Shown here in pieces: positions 1-5,670 of a stretch of 14,559 nucleotides of DNA. Source of the stretch: Candidatus Cloacimonadota bacterium (GTDB lineage: Bacteria; Cloacimonadota; Cloacimonadia; Cloacimonadales; JAOZMQ01); NCBI GenBank assembly GCA_029934195.1, contig JAOZMQ010000031.1:1-14559 (forward strand), given 5' to 3'. The translations under genes were made by a program, and so were the position numbers. The number at the start of each line of letters is the position of its first letter. The stretch's first letter is position 1. The notes below the pieces were generated by a model. The model was not told the origin of the DNA, searched no databases, and worked only from the letters and a program-made list of their open reading frames with translations.

Positions 1-157
1 TCACCAAACTTCCATCAGGTGGAAGTTTAAAATTTTCTGCAATGTTCATCATGTTTTGTGCAGTTTCGGGTGTTGCAGGGCGGGAAAGTTCGACCAATAC
101 ATTATTGGAAAAGGGTAGACGTCTACCCTTTTGACCGTACTTTTCGGCAACTCTCAT
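1..157 (-). pseudogene. DUF3102/ParB-like plasmid protein fragment, runs off the left edge
   Basis: On the minus strand an open frame reads from an ATG at 157-155 past base 1 (52 codons visible). It contains RVAEKYGQ, then LPFSNNVLVELSRPATPE. This resembles plasmid/phage DUF3102-type proteins, in which a YMRVAEKF-like segment is followed by a 'VL.EL..PSTPE..R' helix. In that family the motif lies inside the protein, but here it sits at the very start, with a stop eight codons further upstream and no ribosome site. I therefore infer a 5'-truncated or decayed copy; a frameshifted start is also possible. Three palindromes lie inside it (6-28, 94-108, 109-132), and the last encodes the KGRRLPF stretch. 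The family match is from memory and moderately sure. Confidence 0.5.
6..132. repeat. Three palindromes inside the left-edge fragment
   Basis: Bases 109-132 are a perfect 24-nt palindrome with 12-nt arms (aaaagggtagac) and no spacer. Bases 94-108 are ccaata and tattgg around a 3-nt centre. Bases 6-28 have 11-nt arms with one mismatch around a single central base. All three can be read directly in the sequence. Their density inside a coding remnant is unusual and is matched elsewhere in the window. Confidence 0.85.
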
Positions 158-320
158 ACATACCGATACAAAAGCAATGAATTACTTTTATTTGTTACGT
201 TACGTCTGTTTACAAGCTGAATAATAAGATACAGTTATCAAGGATTTGTTGCAATATTTACCTTTGGAGTATTCTGTTTGGATATGTTATTGTACTGACA
301 AAACTGGAGGTATCAGCGAT

Positions 321-668
321 ATGAATCAAAATTACTTGCCTTATGCATTGCTATCATTGCAGATGATAACCAATGCCGTCAATGACGTATTAAAAGGCCA
401 GGACTGCCAGTCAATAGAGAGATGGTTAGACAATGACAATGCAAAATTTCCTTACAGTCATTGTATCCATTGGCTGCAGAAAACTCTTGATACCAACAGT
501 CAAGGAACACTTGACGGTCAATATTTAAAAACTCAGATCAAAACGGATCCAACAGGAGCATTGGAAATACTGTCAGCTATCAGAACAAAGATTCATTCCG
601 ACAGTTATGATACGGATTTTATAACCGGAGAAATATTAAATGAGCAAGCCCGAAAAATTAAATCTTGA
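321..668 (+). CDS. Hypothetical 115-aa protein
   Basis: I do not recognise this protein. The frame is open from 246, but the ATG at 321 has a GGAGG at 306-310 ten bases upstream, so I start there. The product begins MNQNYLPYALL and is a soluble, probably helical protein with no signal peptide or membrane segment. It contains a Cys/His-bearing stretch (YSHCIHWLQK) near its middle. Its last 29 bases overlap the next gene, so the two are probably translated together. Because the partner is a terminase-small-subunit-like HTH protein, a phage or plasmid accessory role is possible, but this is context only. Confidence 0.65.
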   Translation: MNQNYLPYALLSLQMITNAVNDVLKGQDCQSIERWLDNDNAKFPYSHCIHWLQKTLDTNSQGTLDGQYLKTQIKTDPTGALEILSAIRTKIHSDSYDTDFITGEILNEQARKIKS

Positions 669-990
669 AACTCTTATTGATTCTATCCACCGTTTTCACG
701 GTAAAATTGGAAATGTTGCATTATCAATGAGATCTGGGGAATCGACAATACACGACTATAGGTATAAGTATAAGCCAGTCCAGCGGGCATTCAAAGATGC
801 CAGAGAGAGCAGATATTGTACCCTCGCAGATATGGCAGAATTAAAGCTGCTGAACGCAGTAAATAACGGATTGGCATGGGCTGTTAGGTTTGTATTGGAT
901 ACACAGGGAAACCGGCGTGGCTTCGCTCCCAAACAGCAGATAGAGCATAGCCAGTCAACTGCTTCCAAGTTGGTTGTCATTGAAAGCTGA
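640..990 (+). CDS. Terminase small subunit-like HTH protein
   Basis: A 116-aa protein. Residues about 8-45 (LIDSIHRFHGKIGNVALSMR, then STIHDYRYKYKPVQRAF) look like the N-terminal helix-turn-helix of phage terminase small subunit-like proteins. In these, a GNI..VA stretch is followed by a recognition helix and a 'P.VQ.A...AR' segment. The next part (LADMAELKLLNAVNNGLAWAVRFVLDTQGNRRGF) fits the family's 'AE.KL..A...G...A..F.L...G..RG' pattern. There is no large terminase subunit beside it, so a general DNA-binding role is equally possible. It overlaps the gene at 321 and lacks a strong Shine-Dalgarno of its own, which suggests coupled translation. The family assignment rests on pattern, not alignment. 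Confidence 0.72.
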   Translation: MSKPEKLNLETLIDSIHRFHGKIGNVALSMRSGESTIHDYRYKYKPVQRAFKDARESRYCTLADMAELKLLNAVNNGLAWAVRFVLDTQGNRRGFAPKQQIEHSQSTASKLVVIES

Positions 991-1430
991 GTCCAGACCG
1001 GTTAAAAAAAAGATCTTTGGAAACGGTTACATATTGGTTACAAATTACACAGGTGTAACGAAAAGTTTACACTTTTACACTTGTGCTGAACATACTGATA
1101 TGTGCACATTTGTACATTTTTTTATGTCATAATGTGTCACAAAAAAGTGTTACCAACTATCACCATGAGGAATGGGCAAAAAGGCAATTTATTGCCCTTT
1201 TCAAAATACAGGTAGCGGTTACAATTCAGTCCATAAACCTATTTTGCATGTCAGTTTATAGATTTTGATTTATAGACGAGTTTACGGACACTTTTAAGTA
1301 CGTTTATGGGTTAGATTATATTCTTTTTGAAAAGTCCATAAAACACTTGTTTTATGGACTGTAATCTTTTGCAGATTCGGTTTAACCGGACGGTTAGAGT
1401 TGGTGAGACTTAAAGCCAGATAACAACCAC
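991..1430. other. Non-coding stretch with short repeats and hairpins
   Basis: I see no convincing gene here; the 61-codon frame at 1083-1268 has no ribosome site and a low-complexity product. The stretch holds clustered gtaac/gttac and ttacac/gtgtaa words (about 1025-1095), the palindrome atgtgcacat near 1100, an imperfect hairpin at 1178-1201 (10 of 11 arm bases match) and a perfect hairpin at 1333-1360. It could be a control region, but nothing fixes its role. Confidence 0.5.
1333..1360. repeat. Perfect inverted repeat, 13-bp arms
   Basis: Arms agtccataaaaca and tgttttatggact flank a 2-nt centre (ct) and are exactly complementary. The half-site gtccataaa also occurs alone near 1228-1237. 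There is no T-run after it, so it looks more like a protein-binding or cruciform site than a terminator. Confidence 0.85.
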
Positions 1431-1433
1431 TGC

Positions 1434-1481
1434 TGGGAGCCAAAGATTAAAAGCCGGTATTCATTCATTTGAGCATTGGCT
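1434..1481. repeat. 48-bp repeat copy 1, hairpin without T-tract
   Basis: This 48-bp block matches 1670-1717 at 40 of 48 positions by my hand alignment. Its right part can fold into a 12-bp stem (agccggtattca with ttgagcattggct) carrying one mismatch. Several differences from the second copy fall in the stem and keep it pairable, which suggests that structure matters. No T-run follows. Confidence 0.7.
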
Positions 1482-1551
1482 GGATAAGAGTATGTTCGCC
1501 ATCATAATGGATTGACAGAGCCGCACCAGGTGCTGTAAAAAAAAGGCCAGG

Positions 1552-1646
1552 AACATTGCCTCGAATAGAGAGGATTGAGATAGAGAGCAGCAACTGCCAT
1601 AAACAGGCATAATAAAAGAAACATTGCCTCGATTAGAGAGGATTGA
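1552..1646. repeat. Two 27-bp direct repeats, 41 bp apart
   Basis: aacattgcctcga at 1552 and at 1620 begin two 27-bp copies (1552-1578, 1620-1646) that differ at a single base. The repeat length, the 41-bp interval and the 3' end in GGATTGA recall a minimal CRISPR repeat pair. With only two copies and no cas gene in view, I call it a direct repeat. The interval contains a weak hairpin (tgcc..ggca). Confidence 0.7.
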
Positions 1647-1669
1647 ATATTCAAGTTTTACTTGTCAGT

Positions 1670-1724
1670 TGGGAACCAAAGATTTAAAGCTGATACTCAT
1701 TAAATTGAGTATTGGCTTTTTTTT
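1670..1724 (+). terminator. Rho-independent terminator, on repeat copy 2
   Basis: Bases 1688-1699 and 1706-1717 form a 12-bp stem (two G-U pairs) around a 6-nt loop, followed at once by eight T's (1717-1724). The hairpin is the right part of the second 48-bp repeat copy (1670-1717). It would end a rightward transcript from upstream, though no gene just before it explains that transcript. An untranslated RNA is one option. Confidence 0.75.
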
Positions 1725-1830
1725 GTGATTGATTTCGTAAAAGTCAAAACGTATGTAAACCAATGAATAACAGTATTGACAGCAGTTTTGAACTGTATAG
1801 ATTAAATATACGCAGGCCGACGTTGGTAAA

Positions 1831-2118
1831 ATGCTCGGCGGGTGGGGTATTAGTAAAGTTAAAAAATATTCTATGCTTGATAAAATATCTCCACCTGCAT
1901 GGAATGCAATAGTTCCCACTTTTTCAGATGTGGGAACCTCAATAGAAAATAGTACGGGAACCCCAAAAGTTCCCGTGGGAACTTTCTCGGAACGATTACT
2001 CCGCAGTCTATTCGACCTAACCGAATTACACCAAAAGAAAATAATCCAAGGATTAATCGACGGCAAAATAAAAAACTCCCAAGTTAAACGATTTCTAAAC
2101 CGCCAAGTGAATATATAA
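1831..2118 (+). CDS. Doubtful 95-aa ORF
   Basis: This frame starts at ATG 1831 (alternative ATG 1873); neither has a clear ribosome site. The C-terminal half (ERLLRSLFDLTELHQKKIIQ, then GKIKNSQVKRFLNR) is charged and helical and looks like real protein. The middle repeats VPTFSDVGT and VPVGTFSE and is encoded by a cluster of GTTCCC/GGGAAC inverted repeats. It could be a small gene or one more decayed piece of the DUF3102/ParB-like genes just downstream. A longer minus-strand frame covers the same bases but reads less like protein. Confidence 0.35.
   Translation: MLGGWGISKVKKYSMLDKISPPAWNAIVPTFSDVGTSIENSTGTPKVPVGTFSERLLRSLFDLTELHQKKIIQGLIDGKIKNSQVKRFLNRQVNI
1912..1983. repeat. GTTCCC / GGGAAC inverted-repeat cluster
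   Basis: Five half-sites lie in 72 bp. GTTCCCAC (1912-1919) faces GTGGGAAC (1930-1937) over 10 nt. CGGGAAC (1955-1961) faces GTTCCCG (1969-1975). AGTTCCC and GGGAACT form a 16-nt palindrome at 1968-1983 around GT. This could be a multi-site operator, though it also lies in a possible coding frame. Confidence 0.75.
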
Positions 2119-2127
2119 AAAGTAACT

Positions 2128-2153
2128 CGCTTAGGGAAAACTCTGCCCTAAGC
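2128..2153. repeat. Hairpin with loop aaaactctg, copy 1
   Basis: Perfect 9-bp arms cgcttaggg and ccctaagcg enclose the 9-nt loop aaaactctg. The loop encodes ENSA in the pseudogene frame. aaataatacaga follows at 2162-2173. Confidence 0.85.
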
Positions 2154-2271
2154 GGTGTGCCAAATAATACAGATAACGGGACAGCAAGAGACAAAGCCGC
2201 AGAACAGTTGAACTAGTCATTGATTAAAAGCCATTGAAAGCAATCAGGCATGGTTTACCCTCACTGAAAAT

Positions 2272-2300
2272 TTCAAAGTTGCGGATTCCGCAACTTTGAA
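2272..2300. repeat. Perfect 29-nt palindrome, 14-bp arms
   Basis: Arms ttcaaagttgcgga and tccgcaactttgaa are exact complements around a single T. It lies where the pseudogene reads FKVADSATLN, the position equivalent to the 24-nt palindrome at 109-132 in the left-edge fragment. The centre ggattcc recurs in the palindrome at 5814-5836. Confidence 0.9.
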
Positions 2301-2592
2301 CGGTGTCAACAAAACATCCCTTCTGCTTCTTTGTGGAAAAGACATCACCGAATCGGCAAAAGAAAAAGTACTCACTGAAGCATTCAATGCCTTTCCTGCC
2401 ATGTGAAATCTTATCGAATACTATCCCTTGCACAACGTATGAGAGCCTTTAAAATCAGTATTGAAACGTATGCAGATATCTATTGATAAAGTGGTTGTTC
2501 GGAATTTCCGGCAGACCAGTTGACGTGCTGAACAGTTGAGGAACGGAAAGCACTTAAACGGAAAGCTGATGGTGGCAAAAGTTCTGTCAATT

Positions 2593-2637
2593 TTGTAAAA
2601 GAAGATGTGGAAAACTCTGCCATATCTTCTTTTACAA
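2593..2637. repeat. Hairpin with loop aaaactctg, copy 2
   Basis: Arms of 18 bp (2593-2610 and 2620-2637, one mismatch that becomes G-U in RNA) enclose the same 9-nt loop aaaactctg found at 2137-2145. The stem sequence is unrelated to copy 1 apart from the closing GG/CC. aaataatacaga follows here too (2636-2647). Confidence 0.9.
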
Positions 2638-2731
2638 ATAATACAGAAACCGGAACAGTTAAACGTATGCAGAGCCTTTATTAATGCTATGTTCGCTCAT
2701 TCCGTATTGTATAGAGAATTACCAATAATAA

Positions 2732-2822
2732 CGTAACAGTACACGCAGTTATTAACTCAAATAAATTAATCCATTGACAGAGTATTAATCATAACATATA
2801 AGTGTAGCGTAACAGTACACGC
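2732..2822. promoter_or_regulatory. Two operator-like sites flanking the RHH gene promoter
   Basis: The 15-mer cgtaacagtacacgc occurs exactly at 2732-2746 and again at 2808-2822. The first is upstream of the -35 box and the second just past the -10 box, where a bound repressor would block transcription. A third exact copy lies inverted inside the downstream gene (3102-3116). Autoregulation by the RHH protein is my inference from position. Confidence 0.7.
2774..2802 (+). promoter_or_regulatory. Sigma70 promoter for the RHH gene
   Basis: TTGACA at 2774-2779 and TATAAG at 2797-2802 are separated by exactly 17 bp, close to consensus. The predicted start near 2809 falls inside the second operator copy. 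It drives the gene at 2865 and probably the small gene that overlaps its end. Confidence 0.75.
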
Positions 2823-2864
2823 AAGAAATATAAACCAGCCACCACAGGAGAGGAGGAGCTTATC

Positions 2865-3662
2865 ATGGTCATGGAGAAAAAATCAGGAGGACATTATCGG
2901 CGTATGGCAAACGAGAGAGTCAAAAAATATCGGCAAGCACAGATTGAGAGAGGATATAAAAACCTATCAATATTTTGTTCTCTTGAATTGAGAGCAGAAT
3001 TTGAGAGATTGAAAACTGAAAAAGGATTCAATAAACAGGAGTCAATTGACTATATATTCAACATATACCGTGACAGTACATATAACAGTACATGCAACAA
3101 AGCGTGTACTGTTACGGAGCAAAAAGAGCCTGAAAGCACTGCCAGTGTTGAACATACCGGAAAACAGCCGATAAAAGAGCCTGAAATTGAGCCTAAAAAA
3201 TCAGCAGTTATTGAGGCACCGGATCCACTCCCTGAGTCCATACCTGATACAGCACCAGATGATGTACCGCAGACAGAAAATACAGGAACGGCACAGAGGG
3301 GTATTCTTGATGATGAAGATGAAATTGAAGCATCAAAACCGAAGTTACCGAAAGCATCAAAACCGAAGTTACCGCCTGACCTAATCATAGAAGATTTACA
3401 AGAGTTACCGGATTGCCACGGTCTGGAATTATCAAAGATTGAAAGAGATAGCCTATTCCTTCTCCATGAAAAACTATACCCCTCAAATGAGAGCACCCCT
3501 CAAATGAGAGCGGACAGACTCAATAAAAAAGGTATTTTAAGACCGAAGGGTACAGAATGGAACAAAAGTACAGCAAGCACTCATTTGAGTAATATAAAAA
3601 AGAAAATTGGAGAAGAAGGTTTGAAGGCAAACACAAAACAAAAAAAGGAGAGAACAAAATGA
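2865..3662 (+). CDS. Ribbon-helix-helix regulator with long acidic linker
   Basis: A 265-aa protein. The start at ATG 2865 has AGGAGG at 2851-2856; ATG 2871 is an alternative. Residues about 28-70 (YKNLSIFCSLELRAEFERLK, then GFNKQESIDYIFNIY) fit a ribbon-helix-helix fold: one beta strand that reads DNA, then two helices, as in plasmid copy-number and partition regulators. A low-complexity Pro/Glu-rich linker follows (about 85-175) with an exact 8-residue duplication, KASKPKLP. The C-terminal 80 residues (ERDSLFLLHEKLYP, then ADRLNKKGILRPKGTEWNKS) look like a second small HTH-type domain. Repeated 15-bp sites at its promoter and within codons 68-84 suggest it controls its own expression. Its partners are unknown. 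Confidence 0.78.
   Translation: MVMEKKSGGHYRRMANERVKKYRQAQIERGYKNLSIFCSLELRAEFERLKTEKGFNKQESIDYIFNIYRDSTYNSTCNKACTVTEQKEPESTASVEHTGKQPIKEPEIEPKKSAVIEAPDPLPESIPDTAPDDVPQTENTGTAQRGILDDEDEIEASKPKLPKASKPKLPPDLIIEDLQELPDCHGLELSKIERDSLFLLHEKLYPSNESTPQMRADRLNKKGILRPKGTEWNKSTASTHLSNIKKKIGEEGLKANTKQKKERTK
3068..3116. promoter_or_regulatory. Operator-like sites inside the RHH gene
   Basis: gcgtgtactgttacg at 3102-3116 is the exact reverse complement of the 15-mer at 2732 and 2808. Next to it are two degenerate direct copies (cgtgacagtacat near 3069 and taacagtacatgc at 3083-3095). The last two face each other over cagtacatgc / gcgtgtactg and could form a hairpin. An intragenic site could allow looping with the upstream sites or a transcription roadblock. 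Confidence 0.65.
3328..3374 (+). repeat. 24-bp tandem duplication in the linker
   Basis: aagcatcaaaaccgaagtta and its next three bases occur at 3328-3350 and again at 3352-3374, a period of 24 bp that keeps the frame. It encodes two copies of KASKPKLP, the first beginning with E. A recent in-frame slippage in a flexible linker would explain it. Confidence 0.85.
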
Positions 3663-3820
3663 AGAAATCACAAGAAGAAAATATCAACTGGGAAGAAATC
3701 GAAAACAATCTAAAACATGCACTACTGGAAGGCTTCAGGACTGCCAGAGAAGAGGCTGAACAGGAACTTGATTCTGAGGAATTGACAGAGGATGAAAACG
3801 GGTATGTGACCCTTTATTGA
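3659..3820 (+). CDS. Small acidic protein, 53 aa
   Basis: This short gene starts with an ATG that overlaps the stop of the RHH gene (ATGA), with GGAG at 3647-3650 eight bases upstream. The product (MKKSQEENINWEEIENNLKH, later EEAEQELDSEEL) is very acidic and helical, with no membrane segment or known motif. The overlap and good ribosome site argue that it is real and co-translated with the RHH regulator, perhaps as a partner or modulator. No function can be assigned. Confidence 0.65.
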   Translation: MKKSQEENINWEEIENNLKHALLEGFRTAREEAEQELDSEELTEDENGYVTLY

Positions 3821-3851
3821 AAAAAGTTTTTTTGCAAAAATAGGAGTTAAT

Positions 3852-4214
3852 ATGAAAAAAATAATGGTCACGCTTGCATTAATTTTGATTGCATCGACGG
3901 TCAATGCAAAAAATTTGCATCATGAGAGATGGTACCAAGACAGGTGGTGTCAAGGCAAAGGAAAGACTGAGGTACGGATGCCAGATAACACAAGATGTGA
4001 CTGCGTAACAGCCACACATGCTATAGAATTTGATTTCAGTAAAAAGTGGTATGAAGCAGTAGGGCAAAGCCTATATTATTCATTACAGACCGGCAAACGT
4101 GCTGGAATTGCTCTTATTGTCGAAACAAAAAAAGACCGAAAATATTGGATCAGAATGAACAGCACTATCAAGCATTTTGAGCTGCCGATTGACACTTGGA
4201 TGATTCAACCATGA
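3852..4214 (+). CDS. Secreted PD-(D/E)XK nuclease-like protein
   Basis: A 120-aa protein with AGGAG at 3842-3846. Residues 1-19 (MKKIMVTLALILIASTVNA) are a classic Sec signal peptide with a cleavage-type VNA end, so the mature protein should be in the periplasm or outside the cell. The mature part reads WCQGKGKTEVRMPDNTRCDC, then THAIEFDFSKKWYEAVGQSL. The Asp of RCDC, the E-x-D of AIEFDF, the following lysines and the Gln of GQSLYY match the core of small PD-(D/E)XK-fold proteins, some of which are found with signal peptides on mobile elements. The end (LPIDTWMIQP) also fits my memory of that family. Nuclease activity is inferred, not shown. Two mature cysteines in CDC plus one upstream could form a disulfide. 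Confidence 0.72.
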   Translation: MKKIMVTLALILIASTVNAKNLHHERWYQDRWCQGKGKTEVRMPDNTRCDCVTATHAIEFDFSKKWYEAVGQSLYYSLQTGKRAGIALIVETKKDRKYWIRMNSTIKHFELPIDTWMIQP

Positions 4215-4305
4215 AAAAAAATAATTTAATCCTTGCAATGTGAAGCTGTTTTGACTTAGGTTTTTAGTACGGGGGATACCATAGGAAGTCATGAGCTTAT
4301 GGGAT

Positions 4306-4332
4306 AAAGCTGGGTATTGCGTGCCCAGCTTT
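4306..4332 (+). terminator. Hairpin between genes, possible terminator
   Basis: Arms aaagctggg and cccagcttt are perfect 9-bp complements around a 9-nt loop, followed by a pyrimidine-rich cctctttc. It sits 54 bp before the next start codon. The T-run is poor, so it could be an attenuator or a Rho-assisted stop. Confidence 0.45.
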
Positions 4333-4385
4333 CCTCTTTCATCCAAAAACGCAACAATCCTTAATCGCAAAAGGAGTCCTGCCTT

Positions 4386-5369
4386 ATGCAAACCCCATAT
4401 AAAAAATCCTTTGATGAAAACCGTATTTTTACACTCAATGAACCTAATGCACCCCGAATAAATCCTGCATTGGCTTGTGAGATTGGTCTTAATGAATCAA
4501 TCATTTTGCTGCAAATAGAGTTCTGGATTGCCACAAGAGGGATATCTAAGGACGGGCAGGTTTGGGCTTATATGAGTACCAGGAATATGAAAGATGCCAT
4601 TTTTCCGTTTTGGTCTCATAATACCATTAACCGAGCTATCAAGAGCCTTGAGAATGCTGGGTATATCACCATTGAAACAAAGTACAATCAGCTTAATTAT
4701 GACAAGACAAGATGGTTTGCATTGAATTTTGATGCACTATCAGAGCTTGACAGTATCTGTGTGAAAGCCAGTAATAGCGGAAGTGATACACGCTCAAGTC
4801 AAAATGACACAGCTCCAAGTCAAAATGACACAACGATACAGAAGAGTACTAAGAATAAAAACAACAGCGTACCGGAGTCCAAACCACCACCGGAATCAAA
4901 GCCAGAAAAAAAAGAGCCTGTCGCCGCTGCCGTGTCTAAATCCAAAGATTCAAAAACAATTGACACCTTGTTTGATCTCATTCCAGATCAGAATCAAAAG
5001 CCGAGTATTAAAGCTGTTATCTCTAAGTCCATTAAATCAGGCCATACAGAGCAGTCTATCAAGGAGGCTATCGGATACACCAATAATCACTCAAACGGCA
5101 ACCATTGGTCAAAATACAAGGCTTATCTGGGCAAGACAATAGATAATGGCTGGGCGGAGGGTTACCTTGAATCAAAAAAGGATGATGTAGCACCGGACCC
5201 GGACGTTGACAAGAAACAGATATTTCTGGAGTCCAGAAGAGCAATGCCGGATCACATTTTAAAATATGATGCTGAAAACGGATGTTCTGCCAGTCAACAA
5301 GTACTTTCAGAACGGTTAAAACAGCAAAAAGGAGGAACACACAATGAACAGAATTTCACTCACAGATGA
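4386..5369 (+). CDS. Replication initiator-like winged-helix protein (phage O/DnaD type)
   Basis: A 327-aa protein with AAGGAG at 4371-4376. Residues about 25-115 (ALACEIGLNESIILLQIEFW, then WAYMSTRNMKDAIFPFWSHN, then TINRAIKSLENAGYITIET) are the winged-helix domain of phage replisome organisers. A low-complexity linker (about 130-190) contains a tandem 21-bp unit at 4795-4832 that encodes SQNDT twice, a hypervariable feature also seen in such proteins. The C-terminal part (about 205-265; IKAVISKSIKSGHTEQSIKE, then NHWSKYKAYLGKTIDNGWAEGY) resembles the DnaD-like C-terminal domain. It would bind origin DNA and help load a helicase. The next gene overlaps its last 26 bases. Confidence 0.75.
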   Translation: MQTPYKKSFDENRIFTLNEPNAPRINPALACEIGLNESIILLQIEFWIATRGISKDGQVWAYMSTRNMKDAIFPFWSHNTINRAIKSLENAGYITIETKYNQLNYDKTRWFALNFDALSELDSICVKASNSGSDTRSSQNDTAPSQNDTTIQKSTKNKNNSVPESKPPPESKPEKKEPVAAAVSKSKDSKTIDTLFDLIPDQNQKPSIKAVISKSIKSGHTEQSIKEAIGYTNNHSNGNHWSKYKAYLGKTIDNGWAEGYLESKKDDVAPDPDVDKKQIFLESRRAMPDHILKYDAENGCSASQQVLSERLKQQKGGTHNEQNFTHR

Positions 5370-5670
5370 AAGCGGCCAGTGGTTTGATATTGATTCAGCC
5401 ACCAGTTTTGAGGATAAAACATTTTGGGATGGTTCAAACCATATCAGCAAAACAGCCGGACAGCATAACAGCCACACATTATACAGGACTGCCAGCGGAA
5501 AATGGGTGCTGGGATTCACATCTCAATGGCAGGGCACCAATGACAGCTACGAGCATCTAAGTGATAAACAGGCGGCTAAGTGGTTTATGAAAAATGAATA
5601 TGAGAATGATGAAATACCTGCGGAACTTTTGGAGCTGCTGGCTGATGACATTGCGGAATTGGAGCTGTAA
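5344..5670 (+). CDS. Conserved small accessory protein, 108 aa
   Basis: GGAGG at 5331-5335 lies eight bases before ATG 5344, inside the end of the initiator-like gene, so the two are almost certainly translated as a pair. Its central part (HISKTAGQHNSHTLYRTASG, then KWVLGFTSQWQGTNDSYEHL) resembles small plasmid and phage proteins with an 'LYRT..G.WVL..WSQWQG' pattern and an acidic C-terminal helix (PAELLELLADDIAELEL). I know no function for that group. Reading it as a replication accessory rests only on its operon position. Confidence 0.72.
   Translation: MNRISLTDESGQWFDIDSATSFEDKTFWDGSNHISKTAGQHNSHTLYRTASGKWVLGFTSQWQGTNDSYEHLSDKQAAKWFMKNEYENDEIPAELLELLADDIAELEL

Larger units (their letters stand above)
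2088..2684 (+). pseudogene. Decayed DUF3102/ParB-like genes, at least two copies
   Basis: Three stop-bounded frames without proper starts keep protein-like sequence. 2088-2216 ends RENSALSGVPNNT, then GTARDKAAEQLN. 2224-2406 contains LTENFKVADSATLNGVNKTS and LLLLCGKDITESAKEKVLTEA. 2532-2684 contains VEERKALKRKADGGKSSVNF, then ENSAISSFTNNTETGTVKR. The middle piece parallels the left-edge fragment (AEKYGQ..LPF..VLVELSRPATPETAQ). The first and third are two versions of the same C-terminal part ('ENSA....NNT..GT'). Gene order within a normal protein would be piece two then three, so piece one comes from another copy. Each piece carries a palindrome. Short repeats (acgtatg..gagccttta near 2435 and 2663) fit local duplication. 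The family name is from memory; the decay and the duplication are visible. Confidence 0.6.

Noticed and set aside
1083..1268. 61-codon ORF
   Set aside because: No ribosome site, unlikely composition, and it overlaps repeats and a hairpin.
1380..1440. tRNA-like sequence
   Set aside because: No cloverleaf with a T-arm or anticodon arm could be formed.
1390..1724. Integron attC sites
   Set aside because: The hairpins lack the GTTRRRY / RYYYAAC ends, and no integrase is visible.
1665..2066. Minus-strand ORF of 133 codons
   Set aside because: It runs through a terminator hairpin and the GTTCCC cluster, and its product does not look like protein.
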